Source: Rapana venosa
Lineage: Eukaryota; Mollusca; Gastropoda; Neogastropoda; Muricidae
Reading direction: 5' to 3'
Assembly: GCA_028751875.1 (NCBI GenBank)
Contig: CM054158.1
Location: forward strand, 54,519,360-54,583,359
DNA: 64,000 nt
Shown here: one piece after another, positions 45,560 through 59,567 of the stretch
Layout: each line of letters opens with the position of its first letter
Numbering within the stretch: the stretch's first letter is position 1
Made by a program: the position numbers and the translations under genes
Notes under the pieces: model-generated
Told to the model about the DNA's origin: nothing
What the model saw: only the letters and a program-made list of their open reading frames with translations
Databases searched by the model: none

Positions 45560-48500
45560 TAAGAGAGTGGAGTACGGTGGTGCTGAGATGGGTAAGTGGA
45601 TAGAGGTGGGGTCGGATTGATGATCACCTTGACGGACAGGAAGGGATTGTAGGGAGCGAGACGGCCCCCCCCCCCCCCCCCCCCCCCTGAGTAGTACCTT
45701 AGCGTCTGCTGCAAGAGAAGGCTGTGTGCGCCCAGCGCGGAGTAGTGCAGGTGCATTACGTTTTTTTCCTCTGGTGAAAGCGCATGCTTGAAGGGTTGGT
45801 CGGTTGGGGGCAAATAGTGCAGCTCGGTCAGAGGGAGGGTGGACGTGTGATGTAATCCCCCCATCAACTCGCTGCGTCAAGGCCCCCCCCCGCGCGCCCT
45901 AGCGAGCGCGGCTTCGCACTCGGCGCTCACAGGGTGTGTGAAGACTCTGCGGCGGCCGCCGAGCCTGCGGGTCGCCCCCCCCCCCCCTTGCCGCCCAGTG
46001 GCTCTTCCGTGCCTAACGTCGGTATACACAGGCTGCACGCCACCAATTCGTCGCGCAGACTGTGCACTAGTCGCAGGCGAGCGAGATCGGACCTCCCGCA
46101 TCACATGCAGACCTGTTCCGTACACTCGCGGCCTGGCTGACACGGCCCACATTGGCTTCCTGTCCTATACACCAGGCCTCCCGTTCAGCCTCCACCTCAC
46201 CGTGCCTGGCACCCACCTACACGTAGTGCCAGGACCGGTCCGCGATGTGCTCTTTCGGCACAGTGAGCTGTCGACGCGACTCCTCCTCCCCGCGACTCGA
46301 CAGCCTGCGGCTACATCCCGCTACTCGAGCATAGCTCAGTCGCAGTTGCTGTGCGGTGACATTTGGTGCTGACTGCTCGGTTCTACTCACAATTTCTCGC
46401 GCTGTCTCCTCTCTTAGCCATTTTCCCCGTAATATCTCCTTCTCGCCTGTACCCACTCCGGGCCACCTACGTTTCTCCTCTCTGCACATGTATTGTGCAG
46501 TGGAGCTGGCTTCACACATGCGCATTTGTCTCTTGCCACGCTAATGCCTTACATTCTAGAATACGAGTACTTCTTGAATGCTGATATGTGTCTGATCTCG
46601 CACACGCTTCAGCTTGGAAGATAGTAGGCCGTAGTTAAAACTGTGCGCTGAGGGGACAGTTATCTCTTTGTTGTTCCGTGTTTTTTTCAAATTCTTTTAT
46701 TGTTGCTGGTTAATGTTTCTAGGCAGATATTTGCCATCGTATGTACCTTCATTATGTAATACGATCGCCATAAAGGCGCAAATTGTTTACCATGTAGAGA
46801 CTCGCAAAATGTTATCTGGCAGGATGTCTTTTAGTGAACTGTATGTGCTGCCTTGCCACAGGCGTTTGGGAGTTCATAGATTTCGAGTTGTGTTGGTCCC
46901 ATTCATGGAGTAATCACTTTTTTATTTTTTGTACAGTTAAACTTTGGGAAAAGAAGGAGCGAGACTAACGAGAAAAAGAATAAACTAAACAACAACAACT
47001 ATAAATAATTACCCTGCGGAAACAATAAAATGAAGGAGGAAAGAAAACAGAAAGTCACAAAACTAGTATAGGTATGAAGATCAATGTCATCTGCTGTGTG
47101 GCCGTGTTTAGTGGCATCATTAATCTGGCATATGGCGAGCCCACATTTCTTACTATCACTGACTTGGGTGTTTGGGCTGAGGTATTAGAGACACTACATG
47201 AATAGGAACGAATCTCACACTTATGAGTGTCGTTGAAGAGACGGGTCACGTTCTAGCTTTAGATATTGCATGGAAACACCAGTTTAGCCTTCTAGTCCCC
47301 CCATCGCTTGACATATGACACTTCCTCTTCAGACCTGCACGTGGCGGGCCTGCTGCTTATCGGTCCTGTGCTCTCATTGCTGAAACGGTCTCCCATCGTT
47401 CTTAGGCGTTGCTTAAACTGTTGATGCCTACGTTTCACTTGAAAGTAACGAAACTGAAGAAAGACTCTTTCGAATAATCGCGCCTACATATCTCATTGTT
47501 TGTCATACAATGTTGTGCGTTAGACCATTTGCACTTTTCCTGTTCACGAATCCAGAACACTTCAACTGCTCGTTTGTTGGGTATCTAGGATTTCAGTGAA
47601 TTCGCCTTCGTAATCTTCTAGCATCTTAAGGAAATACCATGCTTCTTTTGGTAGTGCTGCTTCTGTGACACGTCTTTCTGAGCGGTTGACCTTGGTAAGT
47701 GAGAGGCTTGTGTGGGTGGCCCTGTACGTTTCATACTGCATTGTGCTTATGCACACATGTGTTTGGGGCTGCGGTGCGGTGGTGGGGTGCTTTTGGAGGA
47801 TGTTCTGGGTGTGGTACGGCTGGGGCGGGGGAGGCAGAGGCGGGTTATGCGTGGGGGGGGGGCGGGGGGTTGGGTGGGGAGGGGGGGTGTGCGGGAGACA
47901 GTGGTATGGGGTGGAAGGGAGGGGGGTCACTGGGGCGAGGGGGGTTGGGGGTGGTGTGGCAGGGGGGAGGTTAGGGGGGAGGAAGCCGTGCGTGGGGGGG
48001 TTTGTTCTGTTTCATGTGGGGGTTCGGGGTGGTTTAGGGAGTTTGGGGGTGCTTCGACCTTACGGTGTGTACGTTGGGGGGGGTGGTCGGCCTTGGGCTT
48101 TGTGGGGGGGGGTGTGGTGGGTGTGGGTGGGGAGGCGATGGTGGGTGTAAGTTTGGGGTGGTGTGTGGGTCGTTTACGGGGTGGGACTGGTTGGTCCGGG
48201 GGCGGGGGAGTGTTTGGGGCATGTGTGGTGACCAGAGTTGTAGTGTTTTGCCGTTTAAGGTGGCTTCGTGGGGGTGGTGAGGTTGGGTTTAGGGGGTGAC
48301 GGGGTGTGGTTTGGTGTTTGGCGTAGTTTGTTTTGTGAGGGGTTAGTGTCGTGGGTGGCCTAGCTAGGGCTGTGGGGTGTGTGTGGGGTGGGATTAGTGG
48401 GGGTCGGGCGGGTCGCAAGTTACGTTCTGTTGGTAGGGTTGTTAGATGGTGTCCATTGTAGGGGCTTTTGCTGTGGGCGGGTGGTAGTTCTTTGTTCTTT

Positions 48501-51500
48501 GTACCTTATGTCTGGCTTGTGGGTGGATTGTTATGTCGGGGAGGTTTAACTCGGGGGGTGTTTGTGTCTGTGGTTTGGGCAGTGGGTGCTATGGTGTGTC
48601 GTGTGCGGGGGTGGGGAGCGGTGGGTCGGCCCATGGGGAGTGGGGTGCGGGGACGGTTGTGTGATGGTAATACTGGGTGGAGAGGGGGAGGTCCGTGTTG
48701 TAGGCCTTTGTTTTATTCTTGGTTTTGGCTGGAGGTTTGGATGGGTGTGTGACTTGGTTGGTGGTGTTATGTGTTTCTTGGGGGGGCGTGGTGTTGCGTG
48801 GGTGAGGGTGGTGGACGCGGTTTTGTTGGTGGTCTGGGTGGGTGATTTTGGGATCTGGGCGTGGATTGTTAGCTCTTAGTTGCGTATGGGGTCGTTCTGC
48901 TTCTGGGTGTTGCTCGTGGGGTGTGATAGGTATGTGATTTTGGTTGAGGCGATTTGTGCTTTCCTTGGTTGGTTCGGTTTTTTTTGGTTGGTTGTTTGTT
49001 TCCTGGGTGTCTACTTTTCTGGATTTAGTATGTATTTGTTTTGTGTGTAGTTTTATTTTTGTGTGTTCAGCGTATGTGTTGTTCTATATAGTTTTTTGCT
49101 ATGTTATTTCGTTTTTATGTGTTGATGAGTGTGTATGGTGCTGTTTGCTTTTTTTTTGTCTGTATGTGTGTGTTGGGTTGTCGTGGTCAGTGCTTAGTGT
49201 TGTCTCTTTGTGCTAATGTGTGGTTTGTGGTTTGTATGTTTAGTTGTCGTGTGTGTGGTATGTTGTGTACTGTCGGTCTGGTTATTACTGTACTTATGAG
49301 TGTCGTTGCGTCCGTGTGTATCTAGTGTTCTCGTTTGTGTTTTTTGGGTGTGCTTTTGTTTGAGATTTGTCGTCGTGCTATTTTGTTTTTTTTCCTTATT
49401 TCTGATGTATATTCCCACGTCTATAGTGCTGGTTGCGCGTGGGGTGCTTGAGGGTACTTTTAACAGCTGTGTTGTGCGGGAAGTGTGGGGAGGAGACGTA
49501 GTGGTGGAGGTGGTGGGTGTCGGGTGGGTGAGGGGTCTGGGGGTGGCATTTGTTCATGAGGCTGGGGGTGGGGGGGGGGGGGGGGAAGAGGGTCGGGGGA
49601 CGTGGGGTTTACACTTTGACAAAAGGTGGGGGGTATGGTGACTTATTGTCGAAACGTACACAATGGGGGTTACTAATTACTGTCGTCTCCACATTGTGGT
49701 TTGTATTACACAGCTTGCCTTATTCAACTCTTTGTTTTCTATTTCTTGTTTTGTTCCTCTTTGCGTGTCAATCTTAGATATAGGGTTTGTAGTGGTGGCT
49801 GTTCGTCGTGTTGTGTTTTGTGGTGGATGTGCTCAGCTTGGATGCCCTGTTCTTCCTTGCTTGTCCGCCTATGTGCACATTAGGTATACTGTGTGATGTG
49901 TTTTAGACTCTTGTGGGCTGCTTGGCATGATTTGTGTTTGTGATTGGTTGCAAACATCCTTGATCTGGAAGGTTCCTGGTGGGGAGGAGGGGTATGGGTA
50001 CTGGTGTGGGAGTGGGGGTGCGGGAGTGAGGGGGTGGGGAGTTTATGGACGGTTTCTGTTTGGCGTGATGGGAGTATGAATACTGGGTGGTGGACGCAGA
50101 GGCGTCGGGCGCGTGCGGCGAATTGGCGGGACGGGTGAGCAGGAGGAGGGAGAAGGGGGGAATGAGGCGGGTAGAGGGGGGGAGAAGAGAAGGAGCAGGG
50201 AAGGGGAATGACAGGCGAAGGGGAGGGGGCAGGAGGCGAAAGATATGGAAGTAGCGGGGGATAGGGGCGCGGGGTAGAGGGGTGGTAATAAGGGATTGAC
50301 AGTTGGGTATATACGAGGGCGCGATAGAGTGGAACAGAGGGGAGAAGGGAATGCAGGTGTAGAGGGAGGAAAGACGGTTAGGGAGGGGTCGATTCAGTGA
50401 CAAGGGGGTCAATAGATGGAGAGGATGTGTGGAACGAGCGGGCGCGGCAATGACCCCAGACGAAAAGGGGAAGAAGATGGAGTCGCACGAAGAGTTTGGA
50501 GTGCTGCTCCGGATTCTTCGCTAGCTTCTACTTTCGCAGAGACTTATCCTACACGACCCTATCTCATATTAATCACCTGTATTACAGGTTCGTTTTTTTT
50601 TAAGACAGTTAGAGTACTCGTTTACTGTGTTTATGTTTCTTGTCTACTTCATCTCTTACGGGCCATGTTTTACTATCAACTCTGTTTTTAATGTATTGCC
50701 GTGTATCGGTGTCGGTGCGTGGTGGTTATGTTGGCTGGTGGTGGTGTTCTACTTGCGAGATGCGCGTGCCGCTCTTGCTCTTGTGGTTAATGCGTGTAGT
50801 TGAGTAGTCTAGGTTGTTTATGTTTTGTTACGTGACGGCTCGCTGGCGAATGCTTGCGGTGGCCCTTATGTTAGATTCGATTTTTTTTGCTTGCATCTAT
50901 ATTACCGTGGTTGTATCGCCAATCCTTCGATGGGCACGAGCTACTGCTGCTCGAGACAATATCTTTGTGGATGCTGTTTGTTACACATCTGTGCTGCCTT
51001 GGAGCTTTGATGGCACTGTGCTGCGTGATCTAATGTGAACTGCCATGTCACTGCAGGGATAGAGCATGAGGGGGTGAGAAGGAGCAAAACAAATACAAAG
51101 GGGCAAGGATAGTAAAGGGGCGGACAGGGCGGATAAATAGGGTTGAAAATATGAGAGGAGCTAAGGACGGTAGGAGGAGGAGGCGGGGGGAAGAGAGTAG
51201 GAGGACATAAGGAGCTGACAACAACGGAGCGACGAAAAAGAACAAACATAGTAGGGAAGATAGCTAACCACAGATTATTACGCCGGAGGAACGTGGACCA
51301 GTAGCAGTCTCGGGAGGACCGTGTGCGATCCCGAAAGAGAGGCCGTCTGGCGCCCTTCAGGTGGCGCCAGCCGGGTATTTAGGTTGGGAAAGGGAAATAA
51401 GCGAAAGCTAGAAAAAGTGATATAGGGCACGAACAATAAAGATGGTAATAGATGGGAAGGGAGTTGGGGTAGAAGACAATCAAAGAAAGGAGGACGGCAA

Positions 51501-51720
51501 GAGGTAGGAAGTCGAGTAGGACAAACAGGAGAGATGTAGGGGGAAGACAGGGCTGAGGCTCAGAGGGAGGAAAGGACATTGGGAGAATGGGCGTCCAACC
51601 ACAAGTAACGGGAGGGTCGGAAGGGACCAGACAAGTGGTATAGGGCAGAGGGGAGGGCAGAATTTGGGAAAGCAGGGGAATAGGCGAAAGGGTGAAAAAA
51701 GAGGAATTTTTTTTAATGCT
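45560..51720. other. Spacer between the identical blocks; strongly strand-biased, no gene
   Basis: A 26-nt C run lies near 45662-45687, followed by GC-rich sequence to 46.5 kb. G/T-rich sequence with many G runs spans about 47.7-49.9 kb, purine-rich sequence about 49.95-50.4 kb, and purine-rich sequence again 51.05-51.7 kb. Open frames are long on both strands only because of base bias. No transposon motif was recognised. Confidence 0.5.
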
Positions 51721-52210
51721 AAAAATGTATGTGATTGCTGTTTTACTCTATCATAATATTTGTCTTTCAGAAGAATGAAACTAATAAGCTACACGATGTG
51801 TTTGTTTGAATTGTTATATTCCTGTTGTTAAGCTGAATAATTTAATGATTTGTAATTTACTCCTTCATACAAAGTGTCTTTAAAAAACTTGATACAACTG
51901 TCTAGCGGTTGCACCTCAGTGCGTGCTGTTATGCAAGTATTTCCTTTAGAATACTTAAAATCAAAAATTAGATGTGATGTCTCTAACTTCCTGTTTCCTA
52001 AATCCTTTTTAAAAAATGTATATTCTTTGCGAAGTCTGGAAGTTAAAAAGTAGCAGTTTGTTGCTCTCTGTAACACCTCTCATTCAGAAAATTGAAGCTG
52101 AACATCAGATTGTTGCTTTCTTTTTGCAAATAAAAACTCTGAAGCATGAAACATACGGTATGTTGACTCTCTGATTGAGACTCTGTCATTCGTGAAAAAA
52201 TTGTGTAGCT
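51721..52210. repeat. Altered version of the 51-bp minisatellite flank
   Basis: Aligns with about 35420-35826, sharing AATTTAATGATTTGTA-like, CTTTAAAAAACTTGATAC, CTTTAGAATACTTAAAA and AATGTATATTCTTTG blocks. Numerous one- and two-base insertions and substitutions separate them. Identity becomes complete at 52211. Confidence 0.82.
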
Positions 52211-52974
52211 CTGAAACATCAGATTGTTGCTCTCTGTACCCTCATGTCAGGAAATCTTGAAGCTTGTTGAAACATCAGAATTGGTCAGATTCAATGGAAA
52301 ATATCCTTGGGAGCCGCTAAATAAAGGACACAACTTATGATTATCCGGGATTCATGGCAGTTTATTGCTCCTTTATCAGTGTCAGCCTTACTTGCGCCAT
52401 TCCTCATGTAGTTAACACAGCACCCACTCCTCCTTCTCAACCTTATACACACCACCACATCACACAGCACGGCCACACACACGACACACAAACAGAACAT
52501 CGCATATTCGAACACTACAGCTGATACACACCACACCAACACTGCACACACCACACACACACACACATCACACACACACACACACACACTCACGACGCCA
52601 GCCGCATACGCACAGACGCCATTCTTCTCTTTTTTGAGATTCAAGATTTTGCTTGGTGTTTTCCAGTAGGTTTGTAATCAAAGCGCTTTCATTATGTCAT
52701 TGCTGCCTGCTTTGATTCATACGCTGGGTTGATTGTGTTTTCGGGACTGGTCGTACTCAGTGGCGCACTATGCGAGTAGCTTATGGTGCTGTAGTAGTGT
52801 GTGCGCTGGCGGTATTGGGTGATGTCGGTGTGTGTGTGTGTGTTGGTGATGTCGTGTGTAGCCTGTGTGTGTGGTAGTGTTGTTGTTGAGTTGTTTGTAG
52901 TTCATAGGTAACTCTTTTGGTGATTGTGTGATGTGTGTCGCTCCTATTTTGTTGGTGTCGTGTGTTGTGTGTGT

Positions 52975-55900
52975 GTCAAGTCAAGTCAAGTCCAAGTTCA
53001 CAAAATTTTATTTCCAGATGTGTACATTGATACCGCTCGCAATGCAATATTGCTTTTTTCATCAAGCCAGCTAACTATAGATACAATTTCGTAAATGATT
53101 ATACTTATGGCACATTACGTTATGTGGATCATTTACCGTTAACTTAAACCGTATAAAATAAGATTGGAAAAAATGCGATAAGGGAGATAACATATGAAGT
53201 ACTATTTTTCCCAATTTTTTACATATTACACGCTCGACACACATGCTCTCATGCCACGCCTGAGTTGCGTGCGCGTCTCATGTCCCACACACACAGTTGA
53301 AAGTAAATTGTTTTAAGAATTAAAACAATGGAATATCTTAAAACGTTCAGGAAAAACAAATTTCTTCACCTACTTGTACATTCCATCTTCACGTTTATTC
53401 TTTAAGGATTTACAGAAGGTACAAGAATTAAAAACGTTAGAAAATACTAGTGCATTCGTTGTTTGACATATTTTACCTTCAATGATCCTCATCATCTCAC
53501 CTCACTTCCACCAGCAATGCGTGTGCTTTTTGTGCGTTCTTACCTTTTCAAGATAGCGCCTTTAAAAAAAAATAAACTTAATTCACACACTTTAGTCTTC
53601 AAAGCAAGATAAGGCCAAATAAGATTTATAATATGATTATCCATATTAGAGATACAATGTATTATCACATCCGTCCATCACATGAGACAACAATTGTTAA
53701 CAATGATCCCATCACCATGAGACAACACATACCATGATACAGATAAAAGCATTAGAAAGGATGGGGGTGGGGGTGGGAGTATCAAGGGGGATGGGAATAT
53801 AATACACCTTCCAATCAAAATTTTAGTTTAAAAAAAAAGGAAAGAATATTCTCAAACTAGTCAGACGACCCCTATCGATCTAGGCATAATTACGTAAAGG
53901 AAGCCCATAATTACTAAGGACTATCTAACTAAAAGAAAAAATCAAATGTTTCGTACTAAAACTAGCATATCGCTTCTTAATTAGTACTCATTTACTCATC
54001 TCTATACCTTGCATAAAAACTAACAATCCTACGATAGAGAATCTATTGATATTAGACACGCACAAAGGGCGTTATGAGGAGTGAGAGAAAGGAAGGAAAG
54101 ATAAGAGGAGAGTCTCGAGACGAGAGAATGTAGATGAGAACGATTATTTTTTGATGAATTGATGTAGCATCTATTGTTACTGTGTACGCGAGAGATGATG
54201 ATGAGAGATGTCGTGTCGAGGAATGGAGAGCGCATCGTAATCGAGTGAGTCACTCTGAGACGATGTTGTGACGATCGACGATTGAGTTTCTTTCAACGCA
54301 CGAGAGAGAGAGAGCGAGAGATTCTGAGGAGCGTGACGTCGCGAGAGAAGATGAGAGTGAAGTCACTACTATCAAGCTATCCAGATCTACTATAAATAAT
54401 TTTAAAATTTCCACTTCCTTTTCCACTTGGTTTTCACATTGCAGATTATTTCACTAGCTTGCATAGATTACTCTTTACTTCTTTGCAATAATTAGTGTGC
54501 CTCACTTGCTGCCCTCCCCCTCCCTCGCTACTACTATTCTACAAGTGTGATGACTGTTTAAGAATTTTCTGGTTCTAGTAAGACTATACTTGAATTTTAG
54601 TTGTAAGGAATACCATCTAGTGCTGGTAATGTAAGTCGTGGATTGATTTTGCTGTATTAATCATGTTGATTTGCCTTATTAGTCAATTCCTGCTGGTTTA
54701 TTCATTTTTTTTTAGTTTTATTTTTTTTTTGTTATCTTTTTCTGATGCAGTAGATGGCTTTTTAGCTGTTGTCTGGAATGGTTTTTGTTTTGATAATTTT
54801 AAGCGTTTTGTGAGCTTGTTCTCAATAAGTCACTTCCTTGTTACAAGATAGCTTGTTTTGGAAAGATTATTCTTTGGTCTCGGATAATGGTTAGTAGATG
54901 ATTATGTCTGTGTTCATTGATGTTGAAGCTATTTGTGTGATTCTTTGTACGGGGCTATTTCCACTTGATCAATTTTCTGACAAACTAGCATGCTTTATCG
55001 TTAGATAATGTCCTGTTTTTTGAAGGTCTAGTGATTATTGTTTCCTTTTTAATCGTTGATGGTTATGGGGCTGATTTCGTGATAGTCAGACAAGACCCCT
55101 CCCTAGTCCCCCCGCTCTTTTAATGAATTTTTTATGAATCAATTTTAAATTGTAGCACTGCAGCTGTCCAAAGAGATGAAGCTATTGTCAAACATATAGG
55201 CAAAATATGCGCCGCATAAAAGAGTTTGCGAGAGATGGTCTGTTTATTCTCAGACAGAAAATGTTTTATTTTGATACTGTAAGTAGTCTTGTATAGTGAA
55301 AGACCGTTTTCCGCTTAGCGCCTCATCACTAGGGTCGCTACGCAAGAGTAGATTTTTGTCAATATTACTACGATTGAGATTTTGTGAGACTTTGGTTGTC
55401 ACACTTCTCTCAAATTACGTCTTTTATCTATCAAACAGAGGTTGGAATTATCTTTCATTTTTCTGGAGCTCCTTTGGTCTTGCTATAGTACATAAACATA
55501 TTCACTTAGTTTTTTTCCACGTATTTGGGGACATATGTTTAGATGAGTCCACTAGATAACCAATCTGTGCAATTTTGTGTTGAACGTTTAGCATGTCTCA
55601 GTCTGATGGGAAGGTCAGAGTGCATCTACAATAGCTCGGGATGTGTCATCAGCAAACATTTCACAGCTACATCGCTAGAATTGGGTGTAAGGCCATTTAA
55701 TAGATTTGAAAAATAGAGTGGATCCCAATATTGACCCTGTGTGTACTCCATGGTTTAATAGGTTACATAGTTCTGATGTTTGTTTATTTTGCACGTTACT
55801 AGCTGCTGCCTATTCGACAAAAAGCTTTTCAAAAGATATTGTTTCGTTTTCTCTGAGTGTTTAGTTTATACTTGTGAAGTTTATCGCATTTATTAACGGC

Positions 55901-57934
55901 GAATGATTGTTGATTACGCATCAATGTCTATTTTCAAAGTCAACAAAACCAGAGGCTCTCTGTATATTTCTATTTTCATTGATATGTGCTAGGAGACTGT
56001 ACCTGTAATTTTGTTGTTAGAAGTAGTAACTTCTTCGTTTCATTTTTGTGTGACACGAATAGCTTTTTTACGAAAACCTGACTGTCTTCATTAATTGATT
56101 GTTTGTTTAAATTGAGTGTGAATATACGGATTTTGGATATGTTTTTAATGGAGTTTTGATAGTGACAGACAGACTCTTTGAAGACGTGGTCTGTAATTTG
56201 AAGGAATAGCATTGACGACGCATCAATCCCCTCAAGACGAGCTTGTGGACTGGTATGTTTTTTGCTCACCTTTTATTATTAGTGACAGGAAAAGTTTTTC
56301 TCTAAGCACATAGTTTATACATGAGACCATATGTCATGTGTTCCAGCTATAGCTTGACACAAAGCTTTGATTATTCTTCCATCTAGAATTGTCTAAACCA
56401 CGTGTTCCTCGGCGACTTTTTGGAGAAACGAGCTCAGCTTCTCCAGACGTCTGTGTATTGTCATTGGCATGTAGATCCTTGGATATGGGATGGTTTTTAT
56501 GTTCTTTGATTTTGATATATTGTTCTAAACGTAATGGAGATCATTTTCATTTGACTTTTGTGCATCTATCATTTGTCTAATTACTCTTGTCGGCTGAAAT
56601 GTTGAGTGTATGTGGTTGTTACAATTCATCGAGCTGATATATCTTTAATGTCTGTTTCGACTTTTACGCTTGACGCATAGTTGTATTACATATGTATTGA
56701 TTGGACTTTAGACCATACTTGTCGTAGGAGTTCGTAGTTGTACTAATCGTATACAAATTTTGAATGTTTCACGTTTGATTTGCTGTTTTAGTGAAGTTAT
56801 CTTGTTTCTTTTTTGTGCCCTGAGTGTGTGTCCATTTGTCACCATGTGTTTCAAATAGTCTCTATAGGTTTTATTTCGGATCTACGTCTTTTGTTATCCA
56901 TAGGTCGGTTTGATGTTTGTCATCGCTGAACTCTTTTGAATTTACATGAATGGAGGACCGCTGGTTTGTCCGTATACTGATCACGTTACATGTTCTCGCA
57001 CTCTCCTCACACTCATAGTCACGCAGCTTGCACATGTGCTGAGGTACTCTGGATTTGGTACTTTTCCGAATCATTGATCAATAGGCGAGAACTGCTTGAT
57101 CAAGACTTTAGAAAGGAACATCTACTGTTCGCGTTACAAGTTCTTTTTGCTATCATATTCCTGTAGAACAATAGACATCGCTATCCATGCACCTACATAT
57201 TAGGTATACATCTGACTAGACGATTTTGATCACTAACCGACGTAAAGCGCACTGGATTCATGATCTCTACGTACTATCCACGATCGTGGGAGCACATATC
57301 TCTCGAGCTAGAGTATGCTGTGTATATGTAGTATGATGCTCGACTTTATGATATATTATATGTTCTTGACGGCTATCTTGTTTATGCCGAGTTGGTTTTA
57401 TTCTATTAGTTGAATCTAGGGCCGAATACATCAGTAATCGTGAATCGCTGACTCCATTGTGATGTTAGAGTTGTGTAGAGATGTAAGTTCAGTATGGTTG
57501 ATAATGATCCCCAAGTTAATAATTGTTTCACTTGTTTAGATGTAGTTACCTCGTCCATTAAGGGATGTTTGTATTCTTTCTAGCCCGAGGTCTATTGGTT
57601 TCTGTAGGTGTTCTGTAGTTATAATATATTCCTTATTAATATTTGGGTCTGATGTGTTTTTAATTTAGGTTCGCATATGTCACTTTGTGGATTTCAATGT
57701 CATAAACTCTCGCAAGGTTATATATCTTTACAAATCTGAGCGCAGGAGGCGTGGTTATGATGTAGAGTATACCCGTGGGACTTGGGTAGTAACTGAGAGA
57801 TGCCTTCACGGAGAGAATGATACCCTGAGAAGAGATATTCATGTGTGCATCTTGTTACGCAGTTTGATTGAAAGTCTGGAGATTCTAGCTAGACATAAAG
57901 ACAGAATGAAACGTGGATTACCCACTGTTGTATA
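52975..57934 (-). mobile_element. Degraded CR1/L2-like LINE (duplicate in copy B)
   Basis: Second representation of the element at 36591-41550; FADD remnant at about 55666-55643, TTGAC-type tail at 52975-52993. No independent differences were seen. Confidence 0.6.
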
Positions 57935-59500
57935 GTATTGGTTGCAATCGTCCTCTGATTTTTGTATGGTGTGCCCCTCAATGTTGATATTCAGGTAGCC
58001 TTACTCGTGGGGCCCTGTTTTGTTGGCCACTTGTACTGGATAGTTAGAGACATAAGATATGGTACAGGATTGAATGTGGCTTAAGTTTATGGAGTAGATA
58101 AATGTTTCTGACTGATTCTGTACGTGTTAAGTGGCCACTACTCAAGATAAGGCAAGACTATGCCAGGTGTTTAGTACGTTGTTCTTCTATTCAATAATCG
58201 AAACAGGAGAACTGTATAATATGATTATGAGGAACACCCAATAAAAACGAATAAACAATATAAAATGGCAATTTCAAAAGCTCTGCTCTTGGATCTGCAA
58301 AAAAATCTGATCATGTGTTATATGCAACACAGTATATAATCCAGTCAGTCCCCTTTATATTTCTACACTAATGGCAGATCGCGCAACGTATACGCACACG
58401 TGTACATAACAGTGATATAGGATGTATTTTGATGCGCAATAGAGAAGATCTCTACAAACTCTTTTTAATTTCTAAGTCTAATACTATCACTGTTACACTG
58501 ATAATTGTTATCATATAAAGCTTCCTAAAACAGGATAGCGAAAGATACAGTCATGCAAGCAGTAGAGTACACTTCAATACTCGAAGTAGACATGAATTCT
58601 TGGGGAAAATACGATAAGCAAAGTTATGCTCTTGTTAAAATCCACTACGTTCTGTTCGCTAGAGTTCTGCTTTTGTAGCTAATATAGCTTGCCTAATCAC
58701 AAACAAGTCAAATGTTTTCAATGCAACGCTGGACTGCTTCGTATAACCAGCTATATAGCTGCTAGTCCAAAAAGCACTTCTGTCAGTCAAGCAGGTTCCT
58801 GCAATTATAATACAGGCAATATAGCTGGTAGACTCAAAAGTCAATTTCTCTCGTTAGTCAGACGATTTATAACACACAGCAGCACGACATTTAATCAAAG
58901 TCAATATTATTTACGGTGAATAAGAAGAAAGAAAAAAAATCGAAAAGAAGAAAACGGAGAGGTGAGAAAGTATGAGAGGGATGAACGCGAAGGGTGTGAA
59001 ATGTGTTGGGGTAGGATTTGAAGCAAACATTTATAACTCTTGTGACCGAATGTATCCTTCGTTTGCGATGCAGGCAGACAGGCTATACACACTACACATA
59101 ACACACACATCACACACACGTACACACACACGTACACACACACACACACACACACACTTGCCAGAACGACGCGCCTTGACGGATCAGGGTGCACGCAAAC
59201 GCTATGCCCGCACGCGCGTGCACCATACAACACTCTTTTCATTCATCTCATATTTACCCAAAGTCCTTCGAGCTATGATACTCAGAAATCTGAATTTGGC
59301 CCCGCTGTGCTCAACACACGAGAACATCTTGTGCACTATGTCAAGTCTCTGTACTCGCCTCCGAGATAGAGTATTGCAGCTTGTGCAGAGAATTGAACAG
59401 AAATAATTTGCAAAATCCAACAAAACCGCCAAAACACTTTTGTAAACTTTAGAAAGATAATAAAAAAAAGAGAGAAAGATAAATTCCCAACAAACCCCCC

Positions 59501-59501
<1 letters not shown>

Positions 59502-59565
<64 letters not shown>
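59502..59565. repeat. 64-nt C run (copy B)
   Basis: Same length as 43118-43181, which would be surprising for two genuine independent loci. Confidence 0.93.

Positions 59566-59567
<2 letters not shown>

Noticed and set aside
47700..48450. Interstitial telomeric repeat
   Set aside because: G-rich but without TTAGGG or another regular telomere unit.
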